Source of the DNA: a virus
DNA length: 53,537 nt
IMG/VR virus record: IMGVR_UViG_3300009127_000006
Location: 1-53,537 of that record
Reading direction: 5' to 3' (one strand)
Positions 23,655 to 31,481 of the stretch are shown in pieces. Under the pieces are notes generated by a model, which saw only the letters and a list, made by a program, of their open reading frames with translations, was not told where the DNA came from and ran no database searches. The translations under genes were made by a program, and so were the position numbers. Position 1 is the first letter of the stretch, and every line of letters starts with the position of its first letter.

Positions 23655-24128
23655 ATGGGGGACGCGGTGCAAGAGATTGTTTATTCGATTAAGCGTATTT
23701 GTGAGGTAGGTAAATTCTGCGCGATCCCTCCGGATCTTCAGGTGGGGGCGGGTGTGGTCATCGAGAATTTTGTGGAGATACAGAAACAATGCGTCATAGG
23801 CCAAGACACATGGGTCAGGTCTTATGTCCGGATCGGCAACGGGTGCCAGGTGGGGGCCAATGTGACCCTGAAATGCTCGGCTATTCTGGGACCCGGGACC
23901 ACGGTTGAAGACAATGCCTTTATCGGGCCCCAGGTAATATGCCTGTCTGATCTTGAGACAAAGGTCACGGGTACGGTTATCGAGAAGGGCGCCTTTGTGG
24001 GTGCAGGTACGAAGATCATGCCCGGAATTACCGTAGGCGCCGGCGCCATTATCGGCGCTATGAGTTTTGTAAATCGTAATTGCGAACCCGGAAAGAAATA
24101 CGCGGGTGTGCCCATACGGGAGATATGA
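23655..24128 (+). CDS. Hexapeptide-repeat acetyltransferase
   Basis: A 157-aa protein from ATG 23655 (AGAGGAGGAATA ribosome binding site). The beta-helix repeats cover most of it (VGAGVVIENFVEIQKQCVIG, VRIGNGCQVGANVTL, AFIGPQVICLSD, VIEKGAFVGAGTKIMPGITVGAGAIIGA), ending with a PGKKYAGVPIREI tail that resembles maltose-type and WbpD-type transferases. It is the last gene of the glycan cassette. Together with the PIG-L deacetylase it may re-acetylate an amino sugar. Followed by a composite repeat border before the portal gene. Confidence 0.8.
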   Translation: MGDAVQEIVYSIKRICEVGKFCAIPPDLQVGAGVVIENFVEIQKQCVIGQDTWVRSYVRIGNGCQVGANVTLKCSAILGPGTTVEDNAFIGPQVICLSDLETKVTGTVIEKGAFVGAGTKIMPGITVGAGAIIGAMSFVNRNCEPGKKYAGVPIREI

Positions 24129-24135
24129 TGTACGA

Positions 24136-24221
24136 TACAGCCTCCGGCCCAGAGGGCCTCTGGCCCGGCGGGGATGTAGGATGTAGGATGGAGGATACAC
24201 GATGCAAGATGCAAGATGCAG
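24136..24221 (+). repeat. Composite border: 41-bp palindrome copy 2 plus heptads
   Basis: Palindromic element at 24136-24176, running straight into seven heptads: GATGTAG, GATGTAG, GATGGAG, GATACAC, GATGCAA, GATGCAA, GATGCAG (24173-24221). This 135-bp non-coding border separates the glycan cassette from the portal gene. Confidence 0.9.
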
Positions 24222-24263
24222 GTCGAAGATCCCGTTTTTAAGCGGGGATGAAGGAAAAAAGCC

Positions 24264-26201
24264 ATGCCGATTCAGGTGATTGATCCGACCTTGGAGCTGT
24301 TAGATCGTAAACGCGAGATGGATACGCTTTCGCCTTTTACCGTCAGGCACGGCCAGGAGGAAGAGGAGAGGCTGGACGCGGCCCGGGCCTATGCCGGGGA
24401 AAACGAAAAGCATTTTGTGGATTATGCCGCCGATTGTGTGACCCAGTCTGTGGATGCCATGAAGGATATCCGGCGGACGCAAAACTATTGCTGGAACGTG
24501 TATAACGAGGTGGAGCCCGAGTCATACGCCGATAAAGACCAGTGGATGAGCCGGATCGTGGTGCCCAAACCCTTTGCAGCGGTCCAGTTCGGGGCCGCCG
24601 CGGTCAAGAAGGCCTTTTCCCCTAACTACCTCTCCATCAGCAATACGAAAAATGAGGCCGCCGCCGAGTTCTGGGAGAAGTGGATCGAGTGGCAGCTCAA
24701 CGAACAGCATGCCGATTTTAAAACCATATTCACCGACGCGGTTACCATGGGTCTTGCCGTAGGGATTTCCATGGAGATGATCCCCCGGTGGGTCAAGGGC
24801 AAGGGTCTTGAGTACGCATTAGTGGAACCCTGGAAGATACACCGTGATCCGGACGCGTCGAGCCGTGACCCCCAGGCCGGTATGTTCTGGTGTCACCAGG
24901 AGTGGCTGGATTATTTTGTGCTGCGCCAGGGAGAGGAGGCCGGAAGATATTTCGATGTGGCCAGGGTCAAGGAGACCACGGGCGAAGACCCGGAAGATCC
25001 TTTTATGAGTAAAGAGGCCATACGGGCCAGAAAAGAAATGATCTGGGACGACCGGTCCCAGTACCGGAAGATGATCCTTACCACCGAGTTTTGGGGCATC
25101 GTCCTGGACCCGAAGGGCGAGATGCTGCTTCCCAGGGCCACATACACGGTGGCGGGCGGCCGGGTGATCCAGGAGCCCACCACGTCCCCATATAGAAAGT
25201 TAAGATGGCCGGGCCTTGCCTTTTCGCCCATGCCGGACATCCTCCGGTTTGGCGGCCGCGGTCTTCTCGAAGGCGTTCTCACCATATGGGAGGCCATGAA
25301 TAATATCATGTGCCTCCATCACGATTATCTTCAGTGGATAGTCAATCCCCCCTATGAAATCAATGTAGACGGTCTGGTGGATCCGGACGATGTAGAGGTG
25401 TGGCCCGGCAAGAAATATATTGTCCGCGACACGCCGAACGGCCAGCAGGTGGTCCGGGTAGTCCAAAGACGGTCCAGGACAAACGATGCTTTGAGCAATA
25501 TGCAGTATTACGATCAGCAGTTTCAGCGGGGTTCTTTCGTGTCGGACGCGGTCCAGGGCCTCCCCGGGTACAGGAAGGATATGACGTACCGGGAAGCCGC
25601 CATGAATCTCGATCAGGCCATGGGTGTTTACGGCTTGATGGGTGAAAATATCGAACGGGGCGCCATCCAGGCTATCGAGGCCGGTCAGGAGATCATAGAA
25701 AAATACGCGGGGTATAACGATTACACGGAGCTTTTTACAGATGAGCAGCTCCAGGCCATGGGTGTCATGCCCAACCCCGAGTCCCCCACCGGTATATCCG
25801 GGGTCCCGGAGATGGACGGATCGTATCATGTGTCGGGTATTCAGAGTTTAATGAAGGAAAACGAGACCCTCCAGTCGCTAAAAGAGATCATGCCGCTCGC
25901 CAATGATCCGCGTTACGGCCGATATATAAAACCCTACCAGGTCCTGAAATCCATCGAAGAGAGAGTCAATTTATCCGACGAGGGTGTTATCGTGTCAGAG
26001 AAAGAGGCCATGGAGATCCAGCAGCAGGAAGCCGATATGATGGAGGAGCAGAAGGAGAATATGAAGGCGGCACAGAGTCTGGAACAGACCAAGGGGATGG
26101 CCGAGGTTATGCGGTTGATGGAAGGGGATAAAAAAGCTCAAAGCTCAAAGCCTGCCGAAGATCCCGCCACAGGCGGGAAAAGCAAAGAAGGAGCTGAATA
26201 A
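24264..26201 (+). CDS. Portal protein
   Basis: A 645-aa protein. The layout is that of podovirus-type head-tail connectors: a helical N-terminal wing (SVDAMKDIRRTQNYCWNVYNEV), a stem region with YALVEPWKIHRDPDASS, the clip near RYRKLRW-type sequence (SPYRKLRWPGLAFSP), and a C-terminal crown with long charged helices. It forms the dodecameric ring through which the terminase packages DNA. Position just before scaffold and capsid genes supports the call. The last 25 residues (AQSSKPAEDPATGGKSKEGAE) are coded by three heptads (AAAGCTC, 26133-26153) and a CCCGCCACAGGCGGG palindrome (26163-26177), another repeat-extended C-terminus. Confidence 0.85.
   Translation: MPIQVIDPTLELLDRKREMDTLSPFTVRHGQEEEERLDAARAYAGENEKHFVDYAADCVTQSVDAMKDIRRTQNYCWNVYNEVEPESYADKDQWMSRIVVPKPFAAVQFGAAAVKKAFSPNYLSISNTKNEAAAEFWEKWIEWQLNEQHADFKTIFTDAVTMGLAVGISMEMIPRWVKGKGLEYALVEPWKIHRDPDASSRDPQAGMFWCHQEWLDYFVLRQGEEAGRYFDVARVKETTGEDPEDPFMSKEAIRARKEMIWDDRSQYRKMILTTEFWGIVLDPKGEMLLPRATYTVAGGRVIQEPTTSPYRKLRWPGLAFSPMPDILRFGGRGLLEGVLTIWEAMNNIMCLHHDYLQWIVNPPYEINVDGLVDPDDVEVWPGKKYIVRDTPNGQQVVRVVQRRSRTNDALSNMQYYDQQFQRGSFVSDAVQGLPGYRKDMTYREAAMNLDQAMGVYGLMGENIERGAIQAIEAGQEIIEKYAGYNDYTELFTDEQLQAMGVMPNPESPTGISGVPEMDGSYHVSGIQSLMKENETLQSLKEIMPLANDPRYGRYIKPYQVLKSIEERVNLSDEGVIVSEKEAMEIQQQEADMMEEQKENMKAAQSLEQTKGMAEVMRLMEGDKKAQSSKPAEDPATGGKSKEGAE
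26133..26177 (+). repeat. Heptads plus palindrome inside portal 3' end
   Basis: AAAGCTC, AAAGCTC, AAAGCCT followed by CCCGCCACAGGCGGG. Both elements of the border system lie within the coding sequence of the portal C-terminus. Confidence 0.75.
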
Positions 26202-26518
26202 TGCAGCCAAGCGGTGTCAGTATAGATCCGGTGAGTTTGAGGCCTAAGCGGCAGGGGATTGTGGTCGGGGAACGTGAACAGGCCATGAGGGAGGAAAAGG
26301 CGCTTAGAGATAAGGCGGCCGATATTAACCTGGTGCATGACGAGGCGGGGCAGCGAATAACCACGTTGATTTGGGGCCTGTTAGAAAAAAGGATCGAGGT
26401 CCTCGTTAAAGAGGACGAAAAAGCCGAGGCCTATGTGGAGCTCTTAAACGAGTTGGGACATAGGTATAATATAGCGAGGCAGGCAGTGGATAAATTATAC
26501 AGGAGGAATTTTGAGTAA
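26201..26518 (+). CDS. Small helical protein between portal and scaffold
   Basis: A 105-aa protein whose ATG shares a base with the portal stop (TAATG). It is mostly helical and charged (REQAMREEKALRDKAADINLVHDEAGQRITTLIW, then LEKRIEVLVKEDEKAEAYVELLNELG). Genes of this size and place often encode head accessory proteins, but I recognise no family. Downstream a terminator separates it from the scaffold gene. Confidence 0.6.
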   Translation: MQPSGVSIDPVSLRPKRQGIVVGEREQAMREEKALRDKAADINLVHDEAGQRITTLIWGLLEKRIEVLVKEDEKAEAYVELLNELGHRYNIARQAVDKLYRRNFE

Positions 26519-26568
26519 CAAGGAATCGTAAATAACTCGGGGCCATTGGCCCCGGGCCAGAAGATTTA

Positions 26569-26622
26569 GGGAGTGTCTGCATCCGGCGCCGGACACGGCG
26601 GGTGTGTCACTCCCTTTTCTTT
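26569..26622 (+). terminator. Intrinsic terminator before scaffold gene
   Basis: GGGAGTG (26569-26575) pairs with CACTCCC (26608-26614), with an inner CCGGCGCCGG palindrome, followed by TTTTCTTTT. A smaller GC-rich hairpin (CGGGGCC/GGCCCCG) lies upstream at about 26538-26555. It would allow capsid-region transcripts to be set apart from the packaging region. Confidence 0.7.
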
Positions 26623-26630
26623 TGGCGAGC

Positions 26631-26691
26631 ACGATGCAAGATGCAAGATGCAGGATACAGGATGTAGGACAATATTCAATATTCAATTTAA
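26631..26691 (+). repeat. Heptad array, about eight units
   Basis: ACGATGC, AAGATGC, AAGATGC, AGGATAC, AGGATGT, then AATATTC, AATATTC, AATTTAA. Two unit types succeed each other in the same border upstream of the scaffold gene. Confidence 0.85.
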
Positions 26692-26735
26692 AACGGCCCC
26701 CCCCGTTCGGGGATTACGCCAGGAGGTACGAGGAT

Positions 26736-27752
26736 ATGCCAAAAAAGGAAAACACAGAGGAGAATACGCTGGACCTTGATCAGGCCATGGCAGAGGGCAT
26801 GGATCGTTTCGAGGGAGAACTCAAAGAGGCAGCCATCGGAACGGACACCATTACCCCTGAGCCCGCCGGCGAGGAAAGCCCTCCGGAGGACGAGCAGGGC
26901 GCAGAGAGCGAAGCGCATAGCAAGGAAGAGGAAGAGGAAAAACCAAAGGATGAGGACGAAACACCTCCCCCCGGGGAGGAAGCGGCTGAGGACCCGAAAG
27001 ATAAAGAGGCCATAGACGAGGCGGCCAAGAAACTCCGGTTTAAGGGACACGAGGAGGCAGAGCGCGGTTATCGGAACCTGCAGGGTGAAAAAACCCGGCT
27101 GGAACAGCGCAACAAGGACCTGGAACAGGAGCTTTTGAGACTTCAGAAGGCCGACGAGATAAAGGCCGAAATGGAAAAGGCGGACCAGGAGATATTTGAT
27201 TACTCCGCGAAACGCCACGAGGAGGCCTTGGAGGCCATCGACGCACTGGACCCGGACGAGGAAGATTATCAGGCCGAGGTCGGTAAGGTGTGGGCGGCAA
27301 AAGACAGGGATGTCAGGCGCTTTGAAAGAGAGAATCCAATACTGGACCAGACCACGACCAACGAACCGAACCAAACCCCCGGAGAAGGAGCCGAACAGGA
27401 GGCCATGGGTTTCGTTTCCCAGGCCGCTGAAAAGGCCGGAATCGATCCGGATGACGAGCATTTCAAGCTCGTATGCCGGACCACGCCGCTCCAGGACCAT
27501 ACGGGAAAGGAAATGAGCTTCCCGGAGCAGGTGGACTGGGCCATCAACCAAACCAGACAGTATAAGAAGGCTCAGGAGCAAAACTTCCAGGAAACCCTGA
27601 AAGAACGGGCGGCCAGGAAGGCCGAGGAGGCACAGGATCAGGGTCTCCCCATGGGAAGAAGCGCGGCAGCGCGCACACCCATGGAGGACGCGCCCCCCAT
27701 TGTTTCCCTCGACGATGCGCTCATGAGCGCGCAGGAAGAACGAAGACTATAA
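26736..27752 (+). CDS. Scaffold protein
   Basis: A 338-aa protein from ATG 26736 (AGGAGG ribosome binding site); the frame is open upstream only through repeat DNA. It is very acidic in its first third (GEESPPEDEQGAESEAHSKE and EEEEEKPKDEDETPPP), with a long central coiled coil (EEAERGYRNLQGEKTRLEQRNKDLEQELLRLQ) and a basic C-terminal segment for coat binding. This charge pattern, and position between portal and major capsid protein, are those of internal scaffolds that guide prohead assembly and then leave. No protease domain is present. Confidence 0.8.
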   Translation: MPKKENTEENTLDLDQAMAEGMDRFEGELKEAAIGTDTITPEPAGEESPPEDEQGAESEAHSKEEEEEKPKDEDETPPPGEEAAEDPKDKEAIDEAAKKLRFKGHEEAERGYRNLQGEKTRLEQRNKDLEQELLRLQKADEIKAEMEKADQEIFDYSAKRHEEALEAIDALDPDEEDYQAEVGKVWAAKDRDVRRFERENPILDQTTTNEPNQTPGEGAEQEAMGFVSQAAEKAGIDPDDEHFKLVCRTTPLQDHTGKEMSFPEQVDWAINQTRQYKKAQEQNFQETLKERAARKAEEAQDQGLPMGRSAAARTPMEDAPPIVSLDDALMSAQEERRL

Positions 27753-27891
27753 AAGAAGTTTGGAGTTACGAGTTTGGAGTTTTAATCGGAATATTCCTTA
27801 TTTAACTTTAGCCTCTGGCCCGGAGGGCCTCCGGCCCGGAGGGGCACTCCACACTCTACACTTTAAACTTAACAGAAGGAGGTAATCTGAT
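27753..27891 (+). repeat. Composite border repeat A, upstream of capsid gene
   Basis: Order: GGAGTTA-type heptads, the spacer AATCGGAATATTCC, a GC-rich palindrome (27811-27845, GCCTCTGGCCCGGAGGGCC core), CACTCCA-type heptads, then AACTTAACA and AAGGAGG. Nearly the same roughly 140-bp block lies downstream of the capsid gene at 28861-29006, so the capsid gene is flanked by direct repeats. Confidence 0.95.
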
Positions 27892-28860
27892 ATGGCAACA
27901 CAGGTATTTACATGGAACTGGGACGCCCCCACGGGTGTCTACAAGAACCATGCACTCTCTGGCCAGCTTTTGAAGGTCGCGGCAAGGGAGTTTAAATTCG
28001 TACCCTTTACCAAAAAGGAAAGCTCCTTTGGTAAGGGAAAAGGTGAGAGTGTAACCCTTATCTATTACAAGCCCTTAACACAACCCACTTCGGCGGCCCT
28101 GGAAGAAGAGACCAGGATCCCCATCGATCAGCTGACCACGGGAAAGCAGAGCATCACCATCCAGGAATGGGGTCGTGGTGTGGAGTACACGGATCTCGCC
28201 AAACAGCTCTCCAAGTTCGATCCCGGTGAAGGCGCCCAGGAGGCCCTTAAGGATCAGATGAGGGAGGCCATGGACGTGGCGGCAGCATCGGAGTTTAACG
28301 GCACGGACGCCAAGGTCATTTTCATCCCCACCAGTCTCACGGGCGGGACATGGGACACGGACGGAACTGCGTCTACCGCGGCCACGGTGAATGTGACAAA
28401 GCATCACATCTCGGCCATCAGGGATTATATGATAAAGGATCTTCATGTGCCCTTCTACGATGGCGAGCATTATATCGGTCTCATGTCCACCAAGGCCCTC
28501 CGCGGGCTCAGGGACGACAAGGTCATCGAGGCCTGGAACCTCTATCTCCGTAAGGGTGATCATCTTTACAGGGGTGAGATCGGCCAGGTGGAGAATGTGC
28601 GCTTTGTGGAGGTGACCAATGAAAACTCCCTGTCAAACAGTGTCGGAACCGGCAGCGTCCTCGGTGAGGGTGTTATATTCGGGAAAGATGCGGTCGCCAG
28701 GATCGAGATCGAGTTTCCGCATCTCAGGGCACAACCCAACTATGTGGCCGACTTCGGTCGCAGGCACGCGGTGGCCTGGTACGGAACGGTGGCCTTTGGG
28801 GTCAAGTTCCCCACCGCCACGGATCGCGAGGCGAGGATTGTAAGGATAACAAGTTCATAA
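27892..28860 (+). CDS. Major capsid protein (N4-gp56 type)
   Basis: A 322-aa protein with a strong ribosome binding site (AAGGAGG). The sequence pattern is that of N4-gp56-family HK97-like coat proteins: an N-terminal arm, LLKVAAREFKFVPFTKKESSFGKGKGESVTL, then EEETRIPIDQLTTGKQSITIQEWGRGVEYTDLAKQLS, a central HHISAIRDYMIKD helix, YIGLMSTKALRGLRDD, and near the end NYVADFGRRHAVAWYGTVAFGVKF. It builds the icosahedral shell. Expression is probably the highest in the genome, in line with its codon use and ribosome binding site. Flanked by a near-identical 140-bp repeat on each side. Confidence 0.92.
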   Translation: MATQVFTWNWDAPTGVYKNHALSGQLLKVAAREFKFVPFTKKESSFGKGKGESVTLIYYKPLTQPTSAALEEETRIPIDQLTTGKQSITIQEWGRGVEYTDLAKQLSKFDPGEGAQEALKDQMREAMDVAAASEFNGTDAKVIFIPTSLTGGTWDTDGTASTAATVNVTKHHISAIRDYMIKDLHVPFYDGEHYIGLMSTKALRGLRDDKVIEAWNLYLRKGDHLYRGEIGQVENVRFVEVTNENSLSNSVGTGSVLGEGVIFGKDAVARIEIEFPHLRAQPNYVADFGRRHAVAWYGTVAFGVKFPTATDREARIVRITSS

Positions 28861-29006
28861 AAGAAAGTTAGGAGTTACGAGTTTGGAGTTCGGAGTTAAA
28901 ATCGGAATATTCCTTTTTTAACTTTAGCCTCTGGCCCGGAGGGCCTCCGGCCCGGAGGGGCACTTCACGCTCCACACTTCAAACTTAACACAAGGAGGTA
29001 ATTATC
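28861..29006 (+). repeat. Composite border repeat B, downstream of capsid gene
   Basis: The same composite as 27753-27891 (heptads GGAGTTA/GGAGTTC, spacer AATCGGAATATTCC, identical GC palindrome at 28927-28961, heptads CACTTCA/CGCTCCA/CACTTCA, AACTTAACA, AAGGAGG), with small differences. It supplies the ribosome binding site of the next gene. Confidence 0.95.
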
Positions 29007-29468
29007 ATGTTAAGGAGCGATATTCCTGTAGCACTTCCCCTACAGCTGTTTATTGATTATGACGATGCGGCAGGGGTTGATGTTGATCAGTCGGCCAAGG
29101 ATGTGGGCGTGTTCAGCGTTCCCTTCAAATGCCAGGTGGAGAGGGCCTATCTCGCGGTTACAGAGGTCTGTGCCGGGGCTACCCTTACACCGGTGGTCAA
29201 GTTCGATAAACGACCCACGCAAGGGAGTGACACGGCCCGGGGTGATGGTGACATTGCAAATTTCGTCATGAGCACCACGGCCCAGGGAAAAACCCTTTAC
29301 GATGAGGTGGCCCAGGGCACTGTTCTCAGTCCGGGTGAGGAGGTCATTGTTGAACTCGCGGTCAGGCCTACCGGCGGCGCCGTCACGGGCCATTTCCGTC
29401 CCGTGCTTCTGGTGGAGTATTTACCGGAGACACAGGCCAACCTGTCCGACACGGTTGTAACCGCTTAG
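29007..29468 (+). CDS. Probable capsid accessory or decoration protein
   Basis: A 153-aa beta-rich protein directly after the major capsid protein. It reads MLRSDIPVALPLQLFIDYDD, KDVGVFSVPFKCQVERAYLAVTEV, TLYDEVAQGTVLSPGEEVIVELAVRPT and GHFRPVLLVEYLPE. Strong strand-turn periodicity and position suit a head decoration or head-fibre protein. No family is recognised. Confidence 0.55.
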   Translation: MLRSDIPVALPLQLFIDYDDAAGVDVDQSAKDVGVFSVPFKCQVERAYLAVTEVCAGATLTPVVKFDKRPTQGSDTARGDGDIANFVMSTTAQGKTLYDEVAQGTVLSPGEEVIVELAVRPTGGAVTGHFRPVLLVEYLPETQANLSDTVVTA

Positions 29469-29476
29469 GGGTTAAT

Positions 29477-29533
29477 GATGCAGGATACAGGATACAGCCT
29501 CCGGCCCAGAGGGCCTCTGGCCCGGCGGGGATG
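29477..29533 (+). repeat. Heptads plus 41-bp palindrome copy 3
   Basis: GATGCAG, GATACAG, GATACAG followed by the 41-bp GC-rich palindromic element at 29493-29533, identical to the copies at 23589 and 24136. Confidence 0.9.
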
Positions 29534-29583
29534 GATGATCCAGTATTCTGCACCCAAAAACCAAAATCAAAAGGGAGGTTATT

Positions 29584-30054
29584 ATGGTAGCTTTAGCAGC
29601 TTCAGACGTTACCGTAACCGTTTCTAACAGGGATAAGGATATTGCACACGGTCGGGCGGATAAGAACATTACCATTTCCAGCGTAGCGTTCGGGAATGGC
29701 GTCCTTACCTATCCCACCGGCGGAGTGCCTTTGCCGGCCATAGCCCAGTTCGGCTATCAGCGGGCAGTGGATTTCTGTGCAATCCAGGAACCTTACGGGA
29801 ACGGTTTCACGTATAAGTACGACGCGACTAATCATAAGATCAAAATATTCACCCAGGGTATGGTCACGGGCTCGACAGCGGCCACGACCTGCGCCAACGG
29901 CGCGCTGGCGGAAAACTCCGCCGCCGCAGAGAGCGCGGTCAGGCTTTCCGGGTCGGCCGTGGATACCACCTATGATCTCGGAGCCATGATCGAACTGCCC
30001 GCCACCGTAGCACCGGCGGCAGCCACGTTAAAGCTCATGATGATGGGCGAATAA
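29584..30054 (+). CDS. Virion structural protein (head-region, beta-rich)
   Basis: A 156-aa protein from ATG 29584 (GGGAGG ribosome binding site). Segments SDVTVTVSNRDKDIAHGRADKNITISSVAFG, PAIAQFGYQRAVDFCAIQEPYGNGFTYKYD and TYDLGAMIELPATVAPAAATLKLMMMG are mostly beta strands. Phages with N4-gp56-type capsids often carry one or two proteins of this length here, thought to be minor head or decoration proteins. The role is inferred from place only. Confidence 0.55.
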   Translation: MVALAASDVTVTVSNRDKDIAHGRADKNITISSVAFGNGVLTYPTGGVPLPAIAQFGYQRAVDFCAIQEPYGNGFTYKYDATNHKIKIFTQGMVTGSTAATTCANGALAENSAAAESAVRLSGSAVDTTYDLGAMIELPATVAPAAATLKLMMMGE

Positions 30055-30056
30055 GG

Positions 30057-30144
30057 AGATTGTAGATTGTAGATCGCAGATCGCAGATTGAACTGCGATC
30101 TACAATTTCAATCCAAAATCTGAAATCCAAAATCCAAAATCAAG
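30057..30144 (+). repeat. Two heptad arrays with a 13-bp perfect inverted repeat
   Basis: AGATTGT, AGATTGT, AGATCGC, AGATCGC, AGATTGA (30057-30091), then after the turn AATCCAA, AATCTGA, AATCCAA, AATCCAA, AATCAAG (30110-30144). TTGTAGATCGCAG (30067-30079) is the exact reverse complement of CTGCGATCTACAA (30093-30105), so the array folds on itself. Confidence 0.95.
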
Positions 30145-30156
30145 ACGGGGGGGATC

Positions 30157-30702
30157 ATGGCGCAGACGTTATTCGTACAGGGGAAGGATAAGGACGGACG
30201 AAATATCATGAACGAGGTGCAGATAATCAGGTCCTGGCAGGACTCGCACGGTGAACAGCTCTATCTGCACACGAACGGGATTTACGGGTATAAGGACGGT
30301 ACCCCGGTCATAAAAAAAGAGGAGTTCGGTATTATCGGGGATAAGATTCAGAGACGTTTTGCAGAGGAGTGGTGGGATAGAATCGGAAAAAGGATCAGTG
30401 AAGATCATTACACCAAGGCCGAAGATGCCTTAGTTGCCCGCCAGGAGGCAGGTCTCGCGCCCGTGGTTCAGGGAGACGCCAGTGTGCTCGATATGGCGCT
30501 TTATAAGAGGAGGTCCCTTACGGGTAAGGACCGAAAATTTGGCGACCCCATGACCTGGTACGAGTGGTTTAACCAGAGACCCGAATGGTGGGGCCACGCC
30601 CGGGTAATCGAGATCGCCGGTTTCAGGTATCAGCAGGAGGCTATGGTAGAGGAGGCGGCGGAAGAGGTAGAACCGCCGCAAAAAAAAGTCATGAATTGTT
30701 AG
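30157..30702 (+). CDS. Hypothetical head-region protein
   Basis: A 181-aa protein starting MAQTLFVQGKDKDGRNIMNEVQIIRS with a GGGGGG ribosome binding site. Contains YLHTNGIYGYKDGTPVIKKEEF and a Trp-rich C-terminal half (EEWWDRIGKRISEDHYTKAE, TWYEWFNQRPEWWGHARVIEI). It ends in acidic low complexity (EEAAEEVEPPQKK). The aromatic clustering suggests a compact structural domain, perhaps a connector or head-completion protein. No family recognised. Confidence 0.5.
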   Translation: MAQTLFVQGKDKDGRNIMNEVQIIRSWQDSHGEQLYLHTNGIYGYKDGTPVIKKEEFGIIGDKIQRRFAEEWWDRIGKRISEDHYTKAEDALVARQEAGLAPVVQGDASVLDMALYKRRSLTGKDRKFGDPMTWYEWFNQRPEWWGHARVIEIAGFRYQQEAMVEEAAEEVEPPQKKVMNC

Positions 30703-30703
30703 T

Positions 30704-30779
30704 AGGATACAGGATGCACGATGCAGGATGAAAAAATAGCCGCAAAAAGGCGCAAAATAATAACTAATAACGAATAACT
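30704..30779 (+). repeat. Two heptad arrays (AGGATGC type and AATAACT type)
   Basis: AGGATAC, AGGATGC, ACGATGC, AGGATGA at 30704-30731, then AATAACT, AATAACG, AATAACT at 30759-30779, ending 3 nt before ATG 30783. Here the array occupies the ribosome-binding position itself, and no separate Shine-Dalgarno sequence is seen. Confidence 0.85.
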
Positions 30780-30782
30780 ATT

Positions 30783-30950
30783 ATGAGTGGACTTGTCGTT
30801 GATATGCCCGTGAGGGTTTGTAATAAATGCCTCGCCACTTATATCGAGGATGAAAAGATGTATCTCGAACCGGACCGGTGCCCCCGCTGCGGGGCGTATC
30901 CGGAGCCGGTGGCCCACGAAGACGGGGATGACGGTCTCGGCTGGATCTAA
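30783..30950 (+). CDS. Zinc-ribbon small protein (55 aa)
   Basis: A 55-residue product with two CxxC knuckles (VCNKCLATYI, RCPRCGAYPEP) about 25 residues apart, a classic zinc ribbon, and an acidic tail (HEDGDDGLGWI). Small zinc ribbons in phage structural operons are of unknown role and might help assembly or bind nucleic acid. There is no clear Shine-Dalgarno; the start follows an AATAACT heptad array. The next gene's ribosome binding site (GGAGGAA) overlaps its end. Confidence 0.6.
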   Translation: MSGLVVDMPVRVCNKCLATYIEDEKMYLEPDRCPRCGAYPEPVAHEDGDDGLGWI

Positions 30951-30962
30951 TTGGAGGAAATA

Positions 30963-31454
30963 ATGGATTATTCGGCTGTTCAGCGGGGTGGTATGAGAGG
31001 ACCGATGAAGACTCCAGTGGTTACGGGTCCATCTCCCGCCTTTTCACAACGAGCGGTGGTGAGGGCCCCGGCGGTACCGGAAATCAATCAGCCGGAGTCA
31101 GGTGTAGTAATAGGTCCGGGAATCGCTGCTCACGGAGGAATCGGGCTCCGGTGGGGCACCCCGAGGGATGTGACCATATCCGCCGGCGCCATTACCGTGA
31201 CCGGATCGGGTGTTTATAATGTTGACACTGAAGGGTCGGCGGCATCTGATACGCTCAAGACCATAAACGGCGGCGCCCAAGGAGACGAGATTGTCTTGAA
31301 ATTCGCCAATGCGGCCCGGGAGGTGGTAATTAACGGGCTGACCGATAATATACGTTGCGGGCCCTATCTCACACTCAGCAACGTGGCCGACCGTATGCGT
31401 TTTGTAAAGAACGCCTCCGGAAACTGGGCCGAGACCGGATGGAGATCCACATAA
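30963..31454 (+). CDS. Structural protein with fibre-type beta domain
   Basis: A 163-aa protein from ATG 30963 (TTGGAGGAAAT). Residues 1-70 are low-complexity and Pro/Ala-rich, a likely anchor (GPMKTPVVTGPSPAFSQRAV). Residues about 70-163 (DVTISAGAITVTGSGVYNVDTEGSAASDTLKTINGG) are a beta domain seen in many phage head-fibre and tail-fibre proteins. The same domain recurs in the protein at 51115 (VDTEGAAASDTLKTVTG), so the phage displays two copies on different structures. It may be a head fibre. Confidence 0.6.
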   Translation: MDYSAVQRGGMRGPMKTPVVTGPSPAFSQRAVVRAPAVPEINQPESGVVIGPGIAAHGGIGLRWGTPRDVTISAGAITVTGSGVYNVDTEGSAASDTLKTINGGAQGDEIVLKFANAAREVVINGLTDNIRCGPYLTLSNVADRMRFVKNASGNWAETGWRST

Positions 31455-31481
31455 GCAGGCGTAAGGATAAAGGGTGATATT

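Noticed and set aside
26688-27581. 297-aa minus-strand hydrophobic frame opposite the scaffold gene
   Set aside because: Leu/Phe-rich antisense of an acidic coiled coil, a common artefact.
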